Positions 1-8,314 are shown, counted from the first letter of the stretch. The stretch: 34,343 nucleotides of DNA from Defluviicoccus sp. (GCA_028820505.1 JAPPIT010000091.1:1-34343); one strand, 5' to 3'. A program made the numbers and translations. The notes: a model not told the origin generated them from the letters alone.

Positions 1-13
1 CAAGGATAAGCAG

Positions 14-51
14 GAAAAACAAAACGTGGATGGTCGGCCTTCGCCGACCAT
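14..51 (-). terminator. Intrinsic terminator of the MetE-like gene
   Basis: Bases 30-38 pair perfectly with 43-51, giving a 9-bp stem and a 4-base loop. Read on the minus strand, the stem is followed after 5 bases by a T-rich run (complement of 15-24: four T, G, five T). It lies 22 bases beyond the stop codon of the minus-strand gene ending at 73, so it is well placed to end that transcript. Confidence 0.7.
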
Positions 52-72
52 GACGTGGGAGCGAACCGCCGC

Positions 73-1113
73 TCAACCGCCCTCCAGCGCGATGCGGTGG
101 CTGTCGAGCAGGTCCGGCGCGCGGGCGGGGTCGCCGCGGCCCCAGCCGCATTCGGTGGCGATGCCGAAGTCCGAAACCGTCCGCGACGCGGCGGCGATGC
201 GGCGCCTGTCGCCGTCGCGGTCGTCGTGGTGGATGACGCCGAGATAGAGCTCGCAGCCTTCCGGCAGGCGCAGGCCCACGAGCGGCGCGTAATAGGCCGC
301 GTCGTCGCGATGCTTCGGCGCCGGCATGTGGACGAACTGCAAGGACCGCGCGAGCCCGGCGAGGATGCCGTGGGTCATCTCGACCGCGTTGGCGAGGTCT
401 TCGGGCATCACCACGTGCTCGTCGTTGGGCGTGCCGTAGCAGAGATGGTAGCCGAGCTCTGCGGGCTCCGGCACCGCGTCGCCGAGCCGCGCCAGCATGC
501 CGGTTATGTCCTCCTTGTAGCGCGCCGGCCGGTTGGGGAAATAGCCCTCCCAGGCCAGCACCTCCTGGCAGACGTCCCACTGGATCGCGAGGTCGTCGTG
601 CGGGATCGCGCCGCAGATCTTCGCGAGGTCGGCCTTGAAGGCGCGCTCGTAGGCGGCGAAGAAATCGGGCCGCGAGGCCGGCGAGACGAACCAGTAGCCG
701 ACAGCCATCGGTGTCGGCAGGCAGACCTGGAAGCGGACGCCCGCCGGCAGCGCCCCCGCCTCGCGCAGCGCCGCGAACCGGTCGTAAGAGGCGATGGCTT
801 CCGGCGCGTAGCCGGGATCGAACGCGACCGTCGCGGGGTCGACGCCCGGCCTGAAGCGGAACAGCTCCCACTCCCGGATCAGCTTGCCGTCCCACTGGTG
901 GATGCGCGCCATGTCCTCGTCGGCGGCGACCTCCATCGCCGGATGGTTTGCGACCTTGGCCCGCTGCCAGAAGATCCAGCGCGCCCGCTCCCCGGTCTCG
1001 CCATCCGGGATGCGCTTCAGATGCCCGCCGAGGCGGCTCGTGATCTCGCGGAACGTCGTGTCGGCGTCCGGATAAGGCAGGCTGCCGACCAGATGGGCGC
1101 AGGTGAGCGGCAT
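73..1113 (-). CDS. MetE-like (cobalamin-independent methionine synthase II/UROD-fold) protein
   Basis: This 346-residue protein resembles the stand-alone relatives of the C-terminal half of cobalamin-independent methionine synthase, a (beta/alpha)8 barrel that moves methyl groups at a zinc site. The N-terminus has a family-like GSLP stretch (residues 10-13). Putative metal ligands are visible: His223 and Cys225 in a YHLCYG motif, matching the H-x-C pair of MetE, and Cys322 in ECGWG, matching the late MetE cysteine. It is far shorter than full MetE (about 750 residues) and lacks the N-terminal folate-binding half, so it is probably not the housekeeping enzyme. Its methyl donor and acceptor are unknown. 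The ATG has an AAGGAA site about 8 bases upstream. A terminator follows. The antitoxin gene lies 52 bases upstream on the same strand, so the two could share a transcript. Confidence 0.8.
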   Translation of the reverse strand: MPLTCAHLVGSLPYPDADTTFREITSRLGGHLKRIPDGETGERARWIFWQRAKVANHPAMEVAADEDMARIHQWDGKLIREWELFRFRPGVDPATVAFDPGYAPEAIASYDRFAALREAGALPAGVRFQVCLPTPMAVGYWFVSPASRPDFFAAYERAFKADLAKICGAIPHDDLAIQWDVCQEVLAWEGYFPNRPARYKEDITGMLARLGDAVPEPAELGYHLCYGTPNDEHVVMPEDLANAVEMTHGILAGLARSLQFVHMPAPKHRDDAAYYAPLVGLRLPEGCELYLGVIHHDDRDGDRRRIAAASRTVSDFGIATECGWGRGDPARAPDLLDSHRIALEGG

Positions 1114-1165
1114 GGGGGGATTCCTTCGCGATCGCGCGGGCCGGAATGGAAACAGCGTCGCCGGG

Positions 1166-1444
1166 TCATGGCAAGGAGCGGCCCGGCGTCGGGTCCCGCA
1201 CGCCCTCGAACAGTTCGTCCGGGTCGAGATCGAGTTCGGTGATATCGACCGTTTCCGTGAAGTCCCGGTATGCCGCGGCGAAGCCGCGTCGTTTCGTGGA
1301 CGGACGCCGGAAATTCCCGTAGCCGATCAACACGGCGACCGGCTTGCCGCGCCGGGTCAACTCCACCGTCGTGCCGTTCTCCGACTCGCGGATCAGCTTC
1401 GACAGGTTGCGGCGCGCGTCGGAGATGGAATGCTTCTTGATCAT
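1166..1444 (-). CDS. Phd/YefM-family antitoxin, apparently without a toxin
   Basis: The 92-residue product starts MIKKHSISDARRNLSKLI and continues with GTTVELTRRGKPVAVLIGY. This is the classic Phd/YefM N-terminal fold that binds operator DNA and recruits a toxin through its tail. The C-terminus (DELFEGVRDPTPGR) resembles the toxin-binding tail of members that pair with PIN-domain (VapC-like) nucleases. An upstream ATG in the same frame at 1474 would add ten residues, but the internal ATG fits the family start better. In a normal module the toxin gene would follow directly; here only 52 bases separate the stop codon from the MetE-like gene, and the upstream side holds a repeat rather than a toxin. 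I read it as an orphan antitoxin. The Shine-Dalgarno site is weak. Confidence 0.78.
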   Translation of the reverse strand: MIKKHSISDARRNLSKLIRESENGTTVELTRRGKPVAVLIGYGNFRRPSTKRRGFAAAYRDFTETVDITELDLDPDELFEGVRDPTPGRSLP

Positions 1445-1566
1445 CCATGTACTCGTCGCAATCATCGTCAGCATATATGGCCGGAGTTCGCGTCGGACCA
1501 GTCGAAGCGTAGATATTCCGCTCGATTCCGGAGACTCTTCGCTCGCACTCTGGGCTTTGCTCGGAT

Positions 1567-1652
1567 GTCACCCCGGCCTTGAGCCGGGGTCCAGGGAGGT
1601 CGGGCGAGAGCGGTGCCTGCGGCTCTGGACCCCGGCTCAACGCCGGGGTGAC
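1567..1652. repeat. REP-like long inverted repeat
   Basis: Two 28-base arms (1567-1594 and 1625-1652) are reverse complements with a single mismatch, separated by 30 bases. Each arm is itself a short hairpin: in the left arm, ACCCCGGC (1570-1577) pairs with GCCGGGGT (1583-1590) across a 5-base loop. Paired, GC-rich palindromes of this kind, with a GGGGTGAC edge, are typical of dispersed REP/BIME-like elements in alphaproteobacteria. It lies between the antitoxin gene and the end of the CoxL-like gene and could also act as an RNA-stabilising or terminating structure for the latter. Confidence 0.7.
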
Positions 1653-1710
1653 GGCTTCGGTGTCCGCGACGGCGCGAGCCTTCCCGGCGTTCGCTCGTGG
1701 GGAATCGGCG

Positions 1711-4053
1711 CTAATCTCCCCTCTCCGCCGCTCCGATCGCCGCCAGCACGCGCCTCGGCGTCAGCGGGGTTTCGTTGAACTGGGCGCCGGTGGCGGCGAA
1801 GGCGTCGGCGAGCGCGTTGGCGATGGCCGCCGGCGGGGCGATGGCGCCGCCTTCGCCCATCCCCTTCATGCCGAACTTGGTCGACGCGGCGGGCGTCGCC
1901 ATGTGGCCGATGGAAAAGGCGGGAATCTCCGCCGCGCCGGGCAGCAGATAGTCGGCGAAGGTGGTGGCGAGCGGCTGGCCGTCCGCGTCGAACGCGACCT
2001 CCTCGTAGAGCGCGGTGCCGATGCCCTGAGCGGTGCCGCCGGCGATCTGGCCGTCGACGATCATCGGGTTGACGACGGTGCCGCAATCCTCGACCACCGC
2101 GTAGTCGAGGATCTCGACCGCGCCGGTCGCCGGATCGACCGCCACCGCGGCGGCGTGGGTGGAATAGGAGAAGACGCCCGAGGATTCGGTCGGCTCCCAG
2201 GTCTCGGTCACGTCGAGCACCGGGTCCATCCCGTCCGGCAGCTGCTCCTGGCGGAGATGCGCGATGCGGCCGATCTCGGCGAACGGGATCGAGCCCGACG
2301 GCCCCGCCGCCTCGCCGTCGGCGAAGCGGATGTCGTCCGCGCCGCATTGCAGGTGGTGGGCGGCGATCCGCGCCATCTTGGCCCTGAGCGCGATGCAGGC
2401 GTTCGACACCGCGCCGCCGCCCATGACGATCGAGCGCGAGGCGAAGGTGCCCATGCCGAAGGGCGAGACGGCGGTGTCGCCGAAGCGGACCGAGACGTCG
2501 TCCGGGTGGATGCCGAGCTCCTCGCAGGCGATCTGGGCCAGCGTCGTCTCCATCCCCTGGCCGTGGCTGTGGATCGCGACCAGGAGGTGCAGCGTGCCGT
2601 CGGCATGCATCCGCGCGGTCGCGGTCTCATAGCCCGCGACGATGGGCGTGCGGCGGCGCACCCATTCCTCGGCGCCGTGGGCGGACTGCTCGGTGAAGCT
2701 GCCGAGACCGACGCCGAGCAGGCGCCCGTCCGGCAACGGCTCCGCCTGGCGCGCGCGCACCCCCTGATAGTCGACCAGCCGCGCCGCCCGGCGCACGGCC
2801 TCCGGGTAGTCGCCGTTGTCGAACTTCATGTCGCAGACCGTGCGGTAGGGCATCTCGTCCGGCCCGACCATGTTGTCGATCCTGACCTCGAGCGGGTCGC
2901 GGCCGACCGCGCGGGCGACCTCGTCCATGGTGCGCTCGATGGCGAAGCAGGCGCCCGGCCGCGCCACCCCGCGATAGACGCCGAGCGGCGGCTTGTTGGT
3001 GGCGACCGTCCAGGTCTCGGCGCGGAAATGCTCGATCCGGTAGGGGCCCGGCAGGTTGCGCGCGGCCATGCCGGTCTCCATGAACGGGCCGGTATGCCAG
3101 AGCGCGTAGGCGCCGCCGTCGATGACGATCTCGGCGTCGATGCCGGCGACGATGCCGCGCGTATCCGCATAGGCCGTCACCCGGTAGACATGCTCGCGCG
3201 CCTGGCAGGCGGCGCTCAGATGCTCCGACACGTCCTCGACCCAGCGCACCGGGCGGCCGGTATGAAGCGCGATGGCGCAGACCGCGAGGTCCTCCGGCAT
3301 CATCCGCGCCTTGCCGCCGAACCCGCCGCCCAGATCGGGCGAGATCACCCGGACCTGGCGCATCTGCAGGCCGAGCATCTGGGCGAGTCCCACCCGCATG
3401 ATGTGGGGGATTTGCGAGGTCAGGTAGACCGCCAGCTCGTCGGCGCGCTCGTCCCAGTGCGCGAGCACGGCGCGCCCTTCCATCGGCACGGTCGATTGCC
3501 GGTTCATGCGGTAGTCGCGCGTCACCCGGACCGGCGCGCCGCGCACCGAGTCGATGTCGCCGCCGGCGATGGGGAGCGCGACATAGACATTGTCGCCCCA
3601 CTCCTCGTGGACCAGCGCGGCCGGGTCGCTGCGCGCGGCGAGGGGCTCGATCACGGCGGGGAGGGGGTCGAGATCGGCCACGACTGAAGCGGCGAGGTCC
3701 TCCGCTTCCGCCCGCGTCGCCGCGACGCAGGCCGCGATCGGCTCGCCGGCATAGCGCGCCTTGCCGCGCGCGAGCGGCCAGTGGTCGGACGGCTTGAAGC
3801 CTGGAATGTCGGGCACCACGCGGATCGGCCGGAGACCCGGCAGATCGCTGGCGAGGTAGACATTTCCCCTGCCGGGCTTGTCGACATCCCGGACCCGCGC
3901 ATGGCCGAGCGGGCTCCTGAAAAACGCGACCTCCTGCATCCCCGGCATCGCGATATCGGCGACATAGCGTCCGCGCCCGCGCAGGAACCGTGCATCCTCC
4001 TTGCGCGGAACGCTGGCGCCGACGCCCAGCCCGGCGGTGGATCGCTTCGACAT
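1711..4053 (-). CDS. Xanthine dehydrogenase/form-II CoxL-like molybdopterin-binding subunit
   Basis: This 780-residue protein is a large catalytic subunit of the molybdenum hydroxylase family, which hydroxylates heterocycles or aldehydes with water-derived oxygen. Recognisable features are GGGFGGK at 242-248, YRGVARP at 360-366, and a C-terminal KGMGEGG at 730-736 whose Glu734 fits the catalytic base at the Mo site. The YRGVARP loop resembles the form-II AYRGAGR type, not the AYRCSFR loop of true CO dehydrogenase, so CO oxidation is unlikely. The ATG at 4053 has a GGGGAG site about 9 bases upstream; reading further upstream merges it falsely with the MFS region. The medium (FAD) and small (2Fe-2S) subunits are not adjacent, so partners must be encoded elsewhere. 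A CoxG-like gene lies 56 bases upstream. The substrate is unknown. Confidence 0.88.
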   Translation of the reverse strand: MSKRSTAGLGVGASVPRKEDARFLRGRGRYVADIAMPGMQEVAFFRSPLGHARVRDVDKPGRGNVYLASDLPGLRPIRVVPDIPGFKPSDHWPLARGKARYAGEPIAACVAATRAEAEDLAASVVADLDPLPAVIEPLAARSDPAALVHEEWGDNVYVALPIAGGDIDSVRGAPVRVTRDYRMNRQSTVPMEGRAVLAHWDERADELAVYLTSQIPHIMRVGLAQMLGLQMRQVRVISPDLGGGFGGKARMMPEDLAVCAIALHTGRPVRWVEDVSEHLSAACQAREHVYRVTAYADTRGIVAGIDAEIVIDGGAYALWHTGPFMETGMAARNLPGPYRIEHFRAETWTVATNKPPLGVYRGVARPGACFAIERTMDEVARAVGRDPLEVRIDNMVGPDEMPYRTVCDMKFDNGDYPEAVRRAARLVDYQGVRARQAEPLPDGRLLGVGLGSFTEQSAHGAEEWVRRRTPIVAGYETATARMHADGTLHLLVAIHSHGQGMETTLAQIACEELGIHPDDVSVRFGDTAVSPFGMGTFASRSIVMGGGAVSNACIALRAKMARIAAHHLQCGADDIRFADGEAAGPSGSIPFAEIGRIAHLRQEQLPDGMDPVLDVTETWEPTESSGVFSYSTHAAAVAVDPATGAVEILDYAVVEDCGTVVNPMIVDGQIAGGTAQGIGTALYEEVAFDADGQPLATTFADYLLPGAAEIPAFSIGHMATPAASTKFGMKGMGEGGAIAPPAAIANALADAFAATGAQFNETPLTPRRVLAAIGAAERGD

Positions 4054-4109
4054 CCCGTTACTCCCCGCCGCGCGGGCGAGCGGAGATCGTCCGCCCGGGC
4101 CGGGCGGCG

Positions 4110-4685
4110 TCAGCTCAGCACGATGACGAGGACGATGACGGCGATGGCGACCAGCCCGCCGATCCATACGGCGGGGCTCAACCCTTCCGATTTCGGCGGC
4201 GCCGCCGGTGCCTCGGCGGGTTCTTCGGCCGCCGCTTCCTCCTCCGCCCCGCCGACCGCCTCGGCGAACTTGTCGAAGAAATCGTCCGCCATCTTGCGGG
4301 CGGTCGAGTCGATCAGCCGAGAGCCGATCTGGGCGAGCTTGCCGCCGACGGTTCCGTTGGCCTCGTAGGTCAGCAGCGTGCCGTCGCCGTCGTCGGCGAG
4401 CTGCACCTTCGCGCCACCCTTGGCGAAGCCCGCGACGCCGCCCTGGCCCTCGCCCGAGATGGTGTAGCCGTTCGGCGGGTCGACGTCGGAGAGCTCGACC
4501 TTGCCGGTGAACTTGGCGGTGACGGGGCCGACCCTGGAGGTGACCTTGGCGCTGAATTCGGTGTCCGAGGTCTTGTCGAGCGATTCGCAGCCCGCGATGC
4601 ATTGCTTGAGGATTTCGGGATCGTTGAGCGCGTCCCATACCTGCTGTCGCGAAGCCGGAATCCGCCGCTCGCCGGTCATTTCCAT
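4110..4685 (-). CDS. CoxG/SRPBCC-family membrane-anchored protein
   Basis: The 191-residue product begins MEMTGERRIPASRQQVWDAL and contains ILKQCIAGCESL, the signature of the CoxG (CO dehydrogenase subunit G) branch of the START/SRPBCC fold. CoxG proteins are thought to tether or help mature molybdenum hydroxylases at the membrane. After the domain (about residues 1-145) comes an Ala/Glu/Pro-rich linker, then a single hydrophobic helix at the extreme C-terminus, consistent with a tail anchor. The start is chosen at the ATG at 4685 because GGAGG lies 5 bases upstream; a longer TTG start at 4697 has no such support. It sits between the MFS gene (72-base gap) and the CoxL-like gene (56-base gap), all on one strand, probably one operon. 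Confidence 0.85.
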   Translation of the reverse strand: MEMTGERRIPASRQQVWDALNDPEILKQCIAGCESLDKTSDTEFSAKVTSRVGPVTAKFTGKVELSDVDPPNGYTISGEGQGGVAGFAKGGAKVQLADDGDGTLLTYEANGTVGGKLAQIGSRLIDSTARKMADDFFDKFAEAVGGAEEEAAAEEPAEAPAAPPKSEGLSPAVWIGGLVAIAVIVLVIVLS

Positions 4686-4757
4686 AGCTGCCTCCAACGC
4701 CTGTTGCGACCGTGGCGCAACCTAGCCCGTCGCCCGGAGACCGGCAAGTTGGGGGCT

Positions 4758-5969
4758 TCACCCGGCCGGTTCGGCCGCCATTCTCTCCACCGGCTTGTCG
4801 TCGATCGGCCAGTGGATCAGCGCCGCCGCGATGCCGAGCGCGATGGCGAGCCACCAGGCGGCGTCGTAGCTCCCGGTGCGGTCGTAGAACAGGCCGCCCA
4901 GCCAGACCCCGCAGAAGCTGCCGAGCTGGTGCGACAGGAAGACGATCGAGAACAGCGTCGCCATGTAGCGCGGGCCGAAAATCTGCGCGACGATCCCGCT
5001 GGTCAGCGGCACGGTGGACAGCCACAGCAGGCCCATGACGGCGGCGAAGACCAGCACCGAGGTCTCGGTGACCGGGAACTGGATGAAGGCGTAGAAGAGG
5101 GCGGCTCGCAGGAGATAGAGCATGCTCAGCAGGTACTTCTTGCGGTACCGCCCGCCGAGCCACCCCGCGGCGAGCGTCCCGATCAGGTTGAACAGTCCGA
5201 TGAAGGCGAGCGCCCATGCGGCGAGCTCCGCGTCCTGGCCGGAATCGGTGATGAACCCCGGCAGATGCGTGCCGACGAACTGCACCTGGAAACCGCAGAC
5301 GAAGAACCCCGTCACCAGCAGCCAGTAGCCGCGATGTCCGCCGGCCTCGGTCAGCGCGGCGCCGAGGCTCTGCGGCGCCGGGCTCGACAGCGCCTCCGCC
5401 GAGCCCGGACGGAGCGCGAGGGACAGCGGCACGGTAAGCGCGATGATCATGGAGACGACGACGATCGCGTCCGACCAGCCGAGTCCCGAGATCAGCCCCT
5501 GGCTCACCGGCGCGAATACGAACTGACCCACCGAACCGCCCGCGGTAACGATGCCGAGCCACAGGCTCCGCTGGTGGTCCTTTGCAACGCGGCCGACCAG
5601 GGCGAGCGGCAGGGTGAAACCGATACCCGACGCGCCGATGCCGACCAGGAGCCCGGCGCTGACGGTCATCGTCTCCGGCGTGCCCGATATCGAGATCATG
5701 TAAACGCCGAAGGCGTAGAACGCCGCCGAGGCCGCCATGACCCGGATCGGCCCCCACTTGTCGGCGATCGCCGCGACGAGCGGCGCGGCGAGCCCCATGA
5801 CGATGTTCTGGATCGCGATGGCGAAGGAGAACTCGGCCCGGCCCCAGCCGAGATCGCCGCTGATCGGCACCAGAAAAAGGCCGAAATTCTGCCGCGAGCC
5901 GTTGGCGATCACCAGGATCGCGACGGCTCCGCAGAGCACGAAAAGCGGCGTCCGCCAGAATGGTTTCAT
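4758..5969 (-). CDS. MFS transporter (YcxA/monocarboxylate-like)
   Basis: This 403-residue protein is highly hydrophobic with the spacing of about 12 membrane helices, typical of the major facilitator superfamily. The first helix region (ANGSRQNFGLFLVPI) and the following DLGWGRAEFSFA resemble the YcxA/oxalate-formate-antiporter-like group that often handles small carboxylates. A basic loop between helices 2 and 3 (ADKWGPIRVM) fits the MFS motif A position. The ATG at 5969 is the only reasonable start. It is the first gene of the likely MFS-CoxG-CoxL-like operon, which suggests it brings in or exports the substrate or product of the molybdenum enzyme; this is inference from position only. Confidence 0.85.
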   Translation of the reverse strand: MKPFWRTPLFVLCGAVAILVIANGSRQNFGLFLVPISGDLGWGRAEFSFAIAIQNIVMGLAAPLVAAIADKWGPIRVMAASAAFYAFGVYMISISGTPETMTVSAGLLVGIGASGIGFTLPLALVGRVAKDHQRSLWLGIVTAGGSVGQFVFAPVSQGLISGLGWSDAIVVVSMIIALTVPLSLALRPGSAEALSSPAPQSLGAALTEAGGHRGYWLLVTGFFVCGFQVQFVGTHLPGFITDSGQDAELAAWALAFIGLFNLIGTLAAGWLGGRYRKKYLLSMLYLLRAALFYAFIQFPVTETSVLVFAAVMGLLWLSTVPLTSGIVAQIFGPRYMATLFSIVFLSHQLGSFCGVWLGGLFYDRTGSYDAAWWLAIALGIAAALIHWPIDDKPVERMAAEPAG

Positions 5970-6356
5970 GGTAACCGGTCCGAACCCCTCGCCCCGGGGA
6001 GAAGTAACGGTTCCTCCGGTTTAGTCAAACGGGGGCGGCAGGCGCCGCCCTCGTCCGGCTTCCCCGGATCCCGGTCCGGGGTGACCGCTTTGGGAGTCGA
6101 CCGCCGGGAAATCCGCGCCGGAGCGTCGCTATGGATAGAAGCATCGCTGCCCTGCCTTTTCCCGTCATGGTCGGCCTCCGCCGCCCATGACGCCGAGGGG
6201 GCGGGTGCGGTTTCGACCAAGGGGGCCGTCCCGAGACATGCCGTGGGAAAACAAGTTAACGCTTACGGGAACAAGTCCGGGGTGACGGCGGGGGAGGTTG
6301 GGGCGGCGGGCTGTGCGGCGGCTACCGGGGTGGAACCGTCCGAACGGGAAGCCCCC
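5970..6356. other. Gene-free 387-base spacer with REP-like fragments
   Basis: No convincing gene is visible. An 84-codon frame on the minus strand overlaps the MFS start and is low-complexity, so I do not call it. Two fragments share the GTCCGGGGTGAC core with the 1567-1652 repeat: a hairpin with stem 6062-6068/6075-6081, and a single arm at about 6275-6287. The spacer must hold the promoter of the MFS operon and probably the 3' end of the antiporter transcript, but I could not identify a convincing promoter or terminator. Confidence 0.55.
6062..6086. repeat. REP-like hairpin
   Basis: CCCCGGA (6062-6068) pairs with TCCGGGG (6075-6081) across a 6-base loop and is followed by TGAC. The edge matches the arms of the larger inverted repeat at 1567-1652, pointing to one dispersed repeat family in this genome. 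Confidence 0.5.
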
Positions 6357-8048
6357 CTACAAATAGTAGATCAGCAGGAACCCGCCGAGCAGCACCGCGA
6401 CCCAGAGCGTAGTCGAGCCGAGCGGCCAGGTCCTCGCCAGCGTGCCCTCGGGCCCGGTGAGACGGACGATTGCGCCGATGCCCGTTCGCAGCCCGCCCTG
6501 CAGCGCACCGAGGAAACCCTGCCACGCCGCCCACAGGACGGGCCAGACGCTCGCGATCAGGGCCGGGATTCCCTTGCGGTACAGCCAGTCGAAATCGAGG
6601 TTGGTCGATTTGAGCTCCGGCGGGTAGATCCGGTAGCGGATCAGCACCGCGAAGGCGAGCGCCGAGAACATCAGCAGCTGCAACTGGCCGATCACGTGGG
6701 TCGGCGTGTAGGGCTCGTAATCCACCTCGTAGGGCAGGATCGAGTAGAGCGCGGGCGACCAGACGCCGAGCGCGATGCACAGGAACGCCGCGATCCCCAT
6801 GGCCGCGAGCATGTTGAGCGGGGCCTCCTTGCAGCGCTTGCCCGAATCGTGGGCGAAGAAGGCGAAATAGGGGATCTTGATGCCCGAGTGGTGGAACACG
6901 CCGGCCGAGGCGAACATCAGGATCAGCCAGACGACGACGTATCCCTCGTAGGCGACGGCCGACAGCGTCAGCGCCTTGGCGATGAAGCCCGAGAACAGCG
7001 GGAAGGCGGAGATCGAGGCGGCGCCGACGATGCAGAACACGGTGGTGAACGGCATCGACTTGTAGAGCCCGCCGAGCTCCGAGCCCTTGATCGTGCCCAC
7101 CCGGTAAAGCACCGCCCCCATCGACATGAAGAGCAGCGCCTTGTAGAGGATGTGCGCGAAGGCATGCCCCGCCGCGCCGTTCAGCGCCATCGGCGTGCCG
7201 ATGCCGACGCCGACCACCATGAAGCCCAGCTGGTTGTTGAGGCTGTAGGCGAGCACCCGGCGGAGGTCGTTCTCGATCACCGCGTAGAAGATCGGGAACG
7301 CCGTCATCGCCGCGCCCACATAGATCAGCATCTCGGTACCCGGGAAGCCGCGCGCGAGCGCGTAGACGGCGGCCTTGGTGGTGAAGGCGCTCAGGAACAC
7401 CGTGCCGGTGACCGTGGCCTCGGGGTAGGCGTCCTGCAGCCAGTTGTGCAGGAACGGGAAGGCGCACTTGATTCCGAAGGCGAGAAGGATCAGCCAGGTC
7501 GCGAGGTTGCCCAGCGCCATCTTGTCGAAGGCGATCGAGCCGGTCTGCTCGGCCTGCAGGATCGCGCCCGACAGCAGGAGAACGCCGGACGCGATCTGGA
7601 CGATCAGGTAGCGCATCCCCGACCGGTAGGCGGTCTCGCCGCCGCGCGCCCAGATCAGGAAGACCGACGTGATCGCCATCGCCTCCCAGTAGACGAACAG
7701 CGTCACCAGATCGCCCGCGAACACCGCGCCGATGCCGCTGCCGGCATACATCATCCCCGCGACGTGCTGGACGGTGTCGCGCACGTGGAGCGCGTAGATC
7801 GCGCTGATAATCGCGGCGATGTGGAAGATGTAGCCGAAGATCAGGCTGAGCTTGTCGACGCGGACCGGCACGAATTCCGCGCCGAACCAGGCGAAGGCGA
7901 GGTAGCTGCCGGGCTCCAGCACGATCAGCGCCCAGAGGCCCGCCGCCGGAACGACCACCGTCCAGGCGCGGCGCAGGACGTCGGGCAGGAACGGGATCGC
8001 GAGCGCGGCCACGATCAGCAGCAGGCCGGGCGGCAGGCTAGCGATCAT
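6357..8048 (-). CDS. Mrp-type antiporter proton-channel subunit D'' (NuoL/M/N-like)
   Basis: This 563-residue membrane protein belongs to the proton-antiporter family shared by MrpA/MrpD and complex I NuoL/M/N. Key channel residues are recognisable: Glu122 in VYWEAM (helix 5 position), Lys194 in FGIKCAFPFLHNWL (helix 7) and Lys225 in AFTTKAAVYAL (helix 8). The C-terminus carries extra membrane segments beyond the 14-helix core. It is the third such subunit and the last gene of the antiporter operon. Its start overlaps the preceding small gene by 11 bases, implying translational coupling. It would move protons or cations across the cytoplasmic membrane as part of a multi-subunit complex. Which ion it drives is not readable from sequence. 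Confidence 0.88.
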   Translation of the reverse strand: MIASLPPGLLLIVAALAIPFLPDVLRRAWTVVVPAAGLWALIVLEPGSYLAFAWFGAEFVPVRVDKLSLIFGYIFHIAAIISAIYALHVRDTVQHVAGMMYAGSGIGAVFAGDLVTLFVYWEAMAITSVFLIWARGGETAYRSGMRYLIVQIASGVLLLSGAILQAEQTGSIAFDKMALGNLATWLILLAFGIKCAFPFLHNWLQDAYPEATVTGTVFLSAFTTKAAVYALARGFPGTEMLIYVGAAMTAFPIFYAVIENDLRRVLAYSLNNQLGFMVVGVGIGTPMALNGAAGHAFAHILYKALLFMSMGAVLYRVGTIKGSELGGLYKSMPFTTVFCIVGAASISAFPLFSGFIAKALTLSAVAYEGYVVVWLILMFASAGVFHHSGIKIPYFAFFAHDSGKRCKEAPLNMLAAMGIAAFLCIALGVWSPALYSILPYEVDYEPYTPTHVIGQLQLLMFSALAFAVLIRYRIYPPELKSTNLDFDWLYRKGIPALIASVWPVLWAAWQGFLGALQGGLRTGIGAIVRLTGPEGTLARTWPLGSTTLWVAVLLGGFLLIYYL

Positions 8049-8304
8049 AGTAGTCCTCGTCCCGCTTCAGGAGCTTTCTCAGCTCCTTGGCGGCCAGCAC
8101 CAGGAAGACGCAGCAGACGAAACCGTACCAGCCGTGGAATCCGAACGACCCGTCGAACCCGAGCTCGGCATGCTTGTGATAGAAGAAATCGAGCAGGCCG
8201 AGCAGGGCGCAGACCCCGACCACGGCCCAGAACACCTTGGTCACGTTGGCGGAACGGTCGAGCCAGTATTCGCGTTCGCCTTCGGGTCTCTTGCTCTCGG
8301 CCAT
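8038..8304 (-). CDS. Small two-helix membrane protein in the antiporter operon
   Basis: The 88-residue protein has a charged N-terminus (MAESKRPEGEREYWLDR), one hydrophobic helix at about 22-43, a short aromatic loop with HKHAELGFDGSFGFHGW, a second helix at about 59-75, and a charged tail. I do not recognise a named domain. It is embedded between two proton-channel subunits, 10 bases after one and overlapping the other by 11, so it is almost certainly translated and likely an accessory subunit that helps seat the extra D'' channel. The paired histidines between the helices are notable for a protein in a proton-moving complex, but any role is speculative. Confidence 0.75.
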   Translation of the reverse strand: MAESKRPEGEREYWLDRSANVTKVFWAVVGVCALLGLLDFFYHKHAELGFDGSFGFHGWYGFVCCVFLVLAAKELRKLLKRDEDYYDR

Positions 8305-8314
8305 CGCTCGTGTC

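Noticed and set aside
1711..4053. Aerobic CO dehydrogenase (CoxL) identity
   Set aside because: The active-site loop is YRGVARP, not the AYRCSFR of form-I CoxL, and CoxM/CoxS are absent.
1711..5757. A single 1348-residue protein fusing an MFS-region sequence, a CoxG-region sequence and the CoxL-like domain
   Set aside because: The first 567 residues are out-of-frame shadow sequence over the real MFS and CoxG genes. A ribosome site and ATG at 4053 define the true start.
5966..6220. An 84-codon minus-strand frame in the spacer upstream of the MFS gene
   Set aside because: It is low-complexity, lies over a REP-like hairpin, and its stop-proximal end overlaps the MFS start. No ribosome site is evident.
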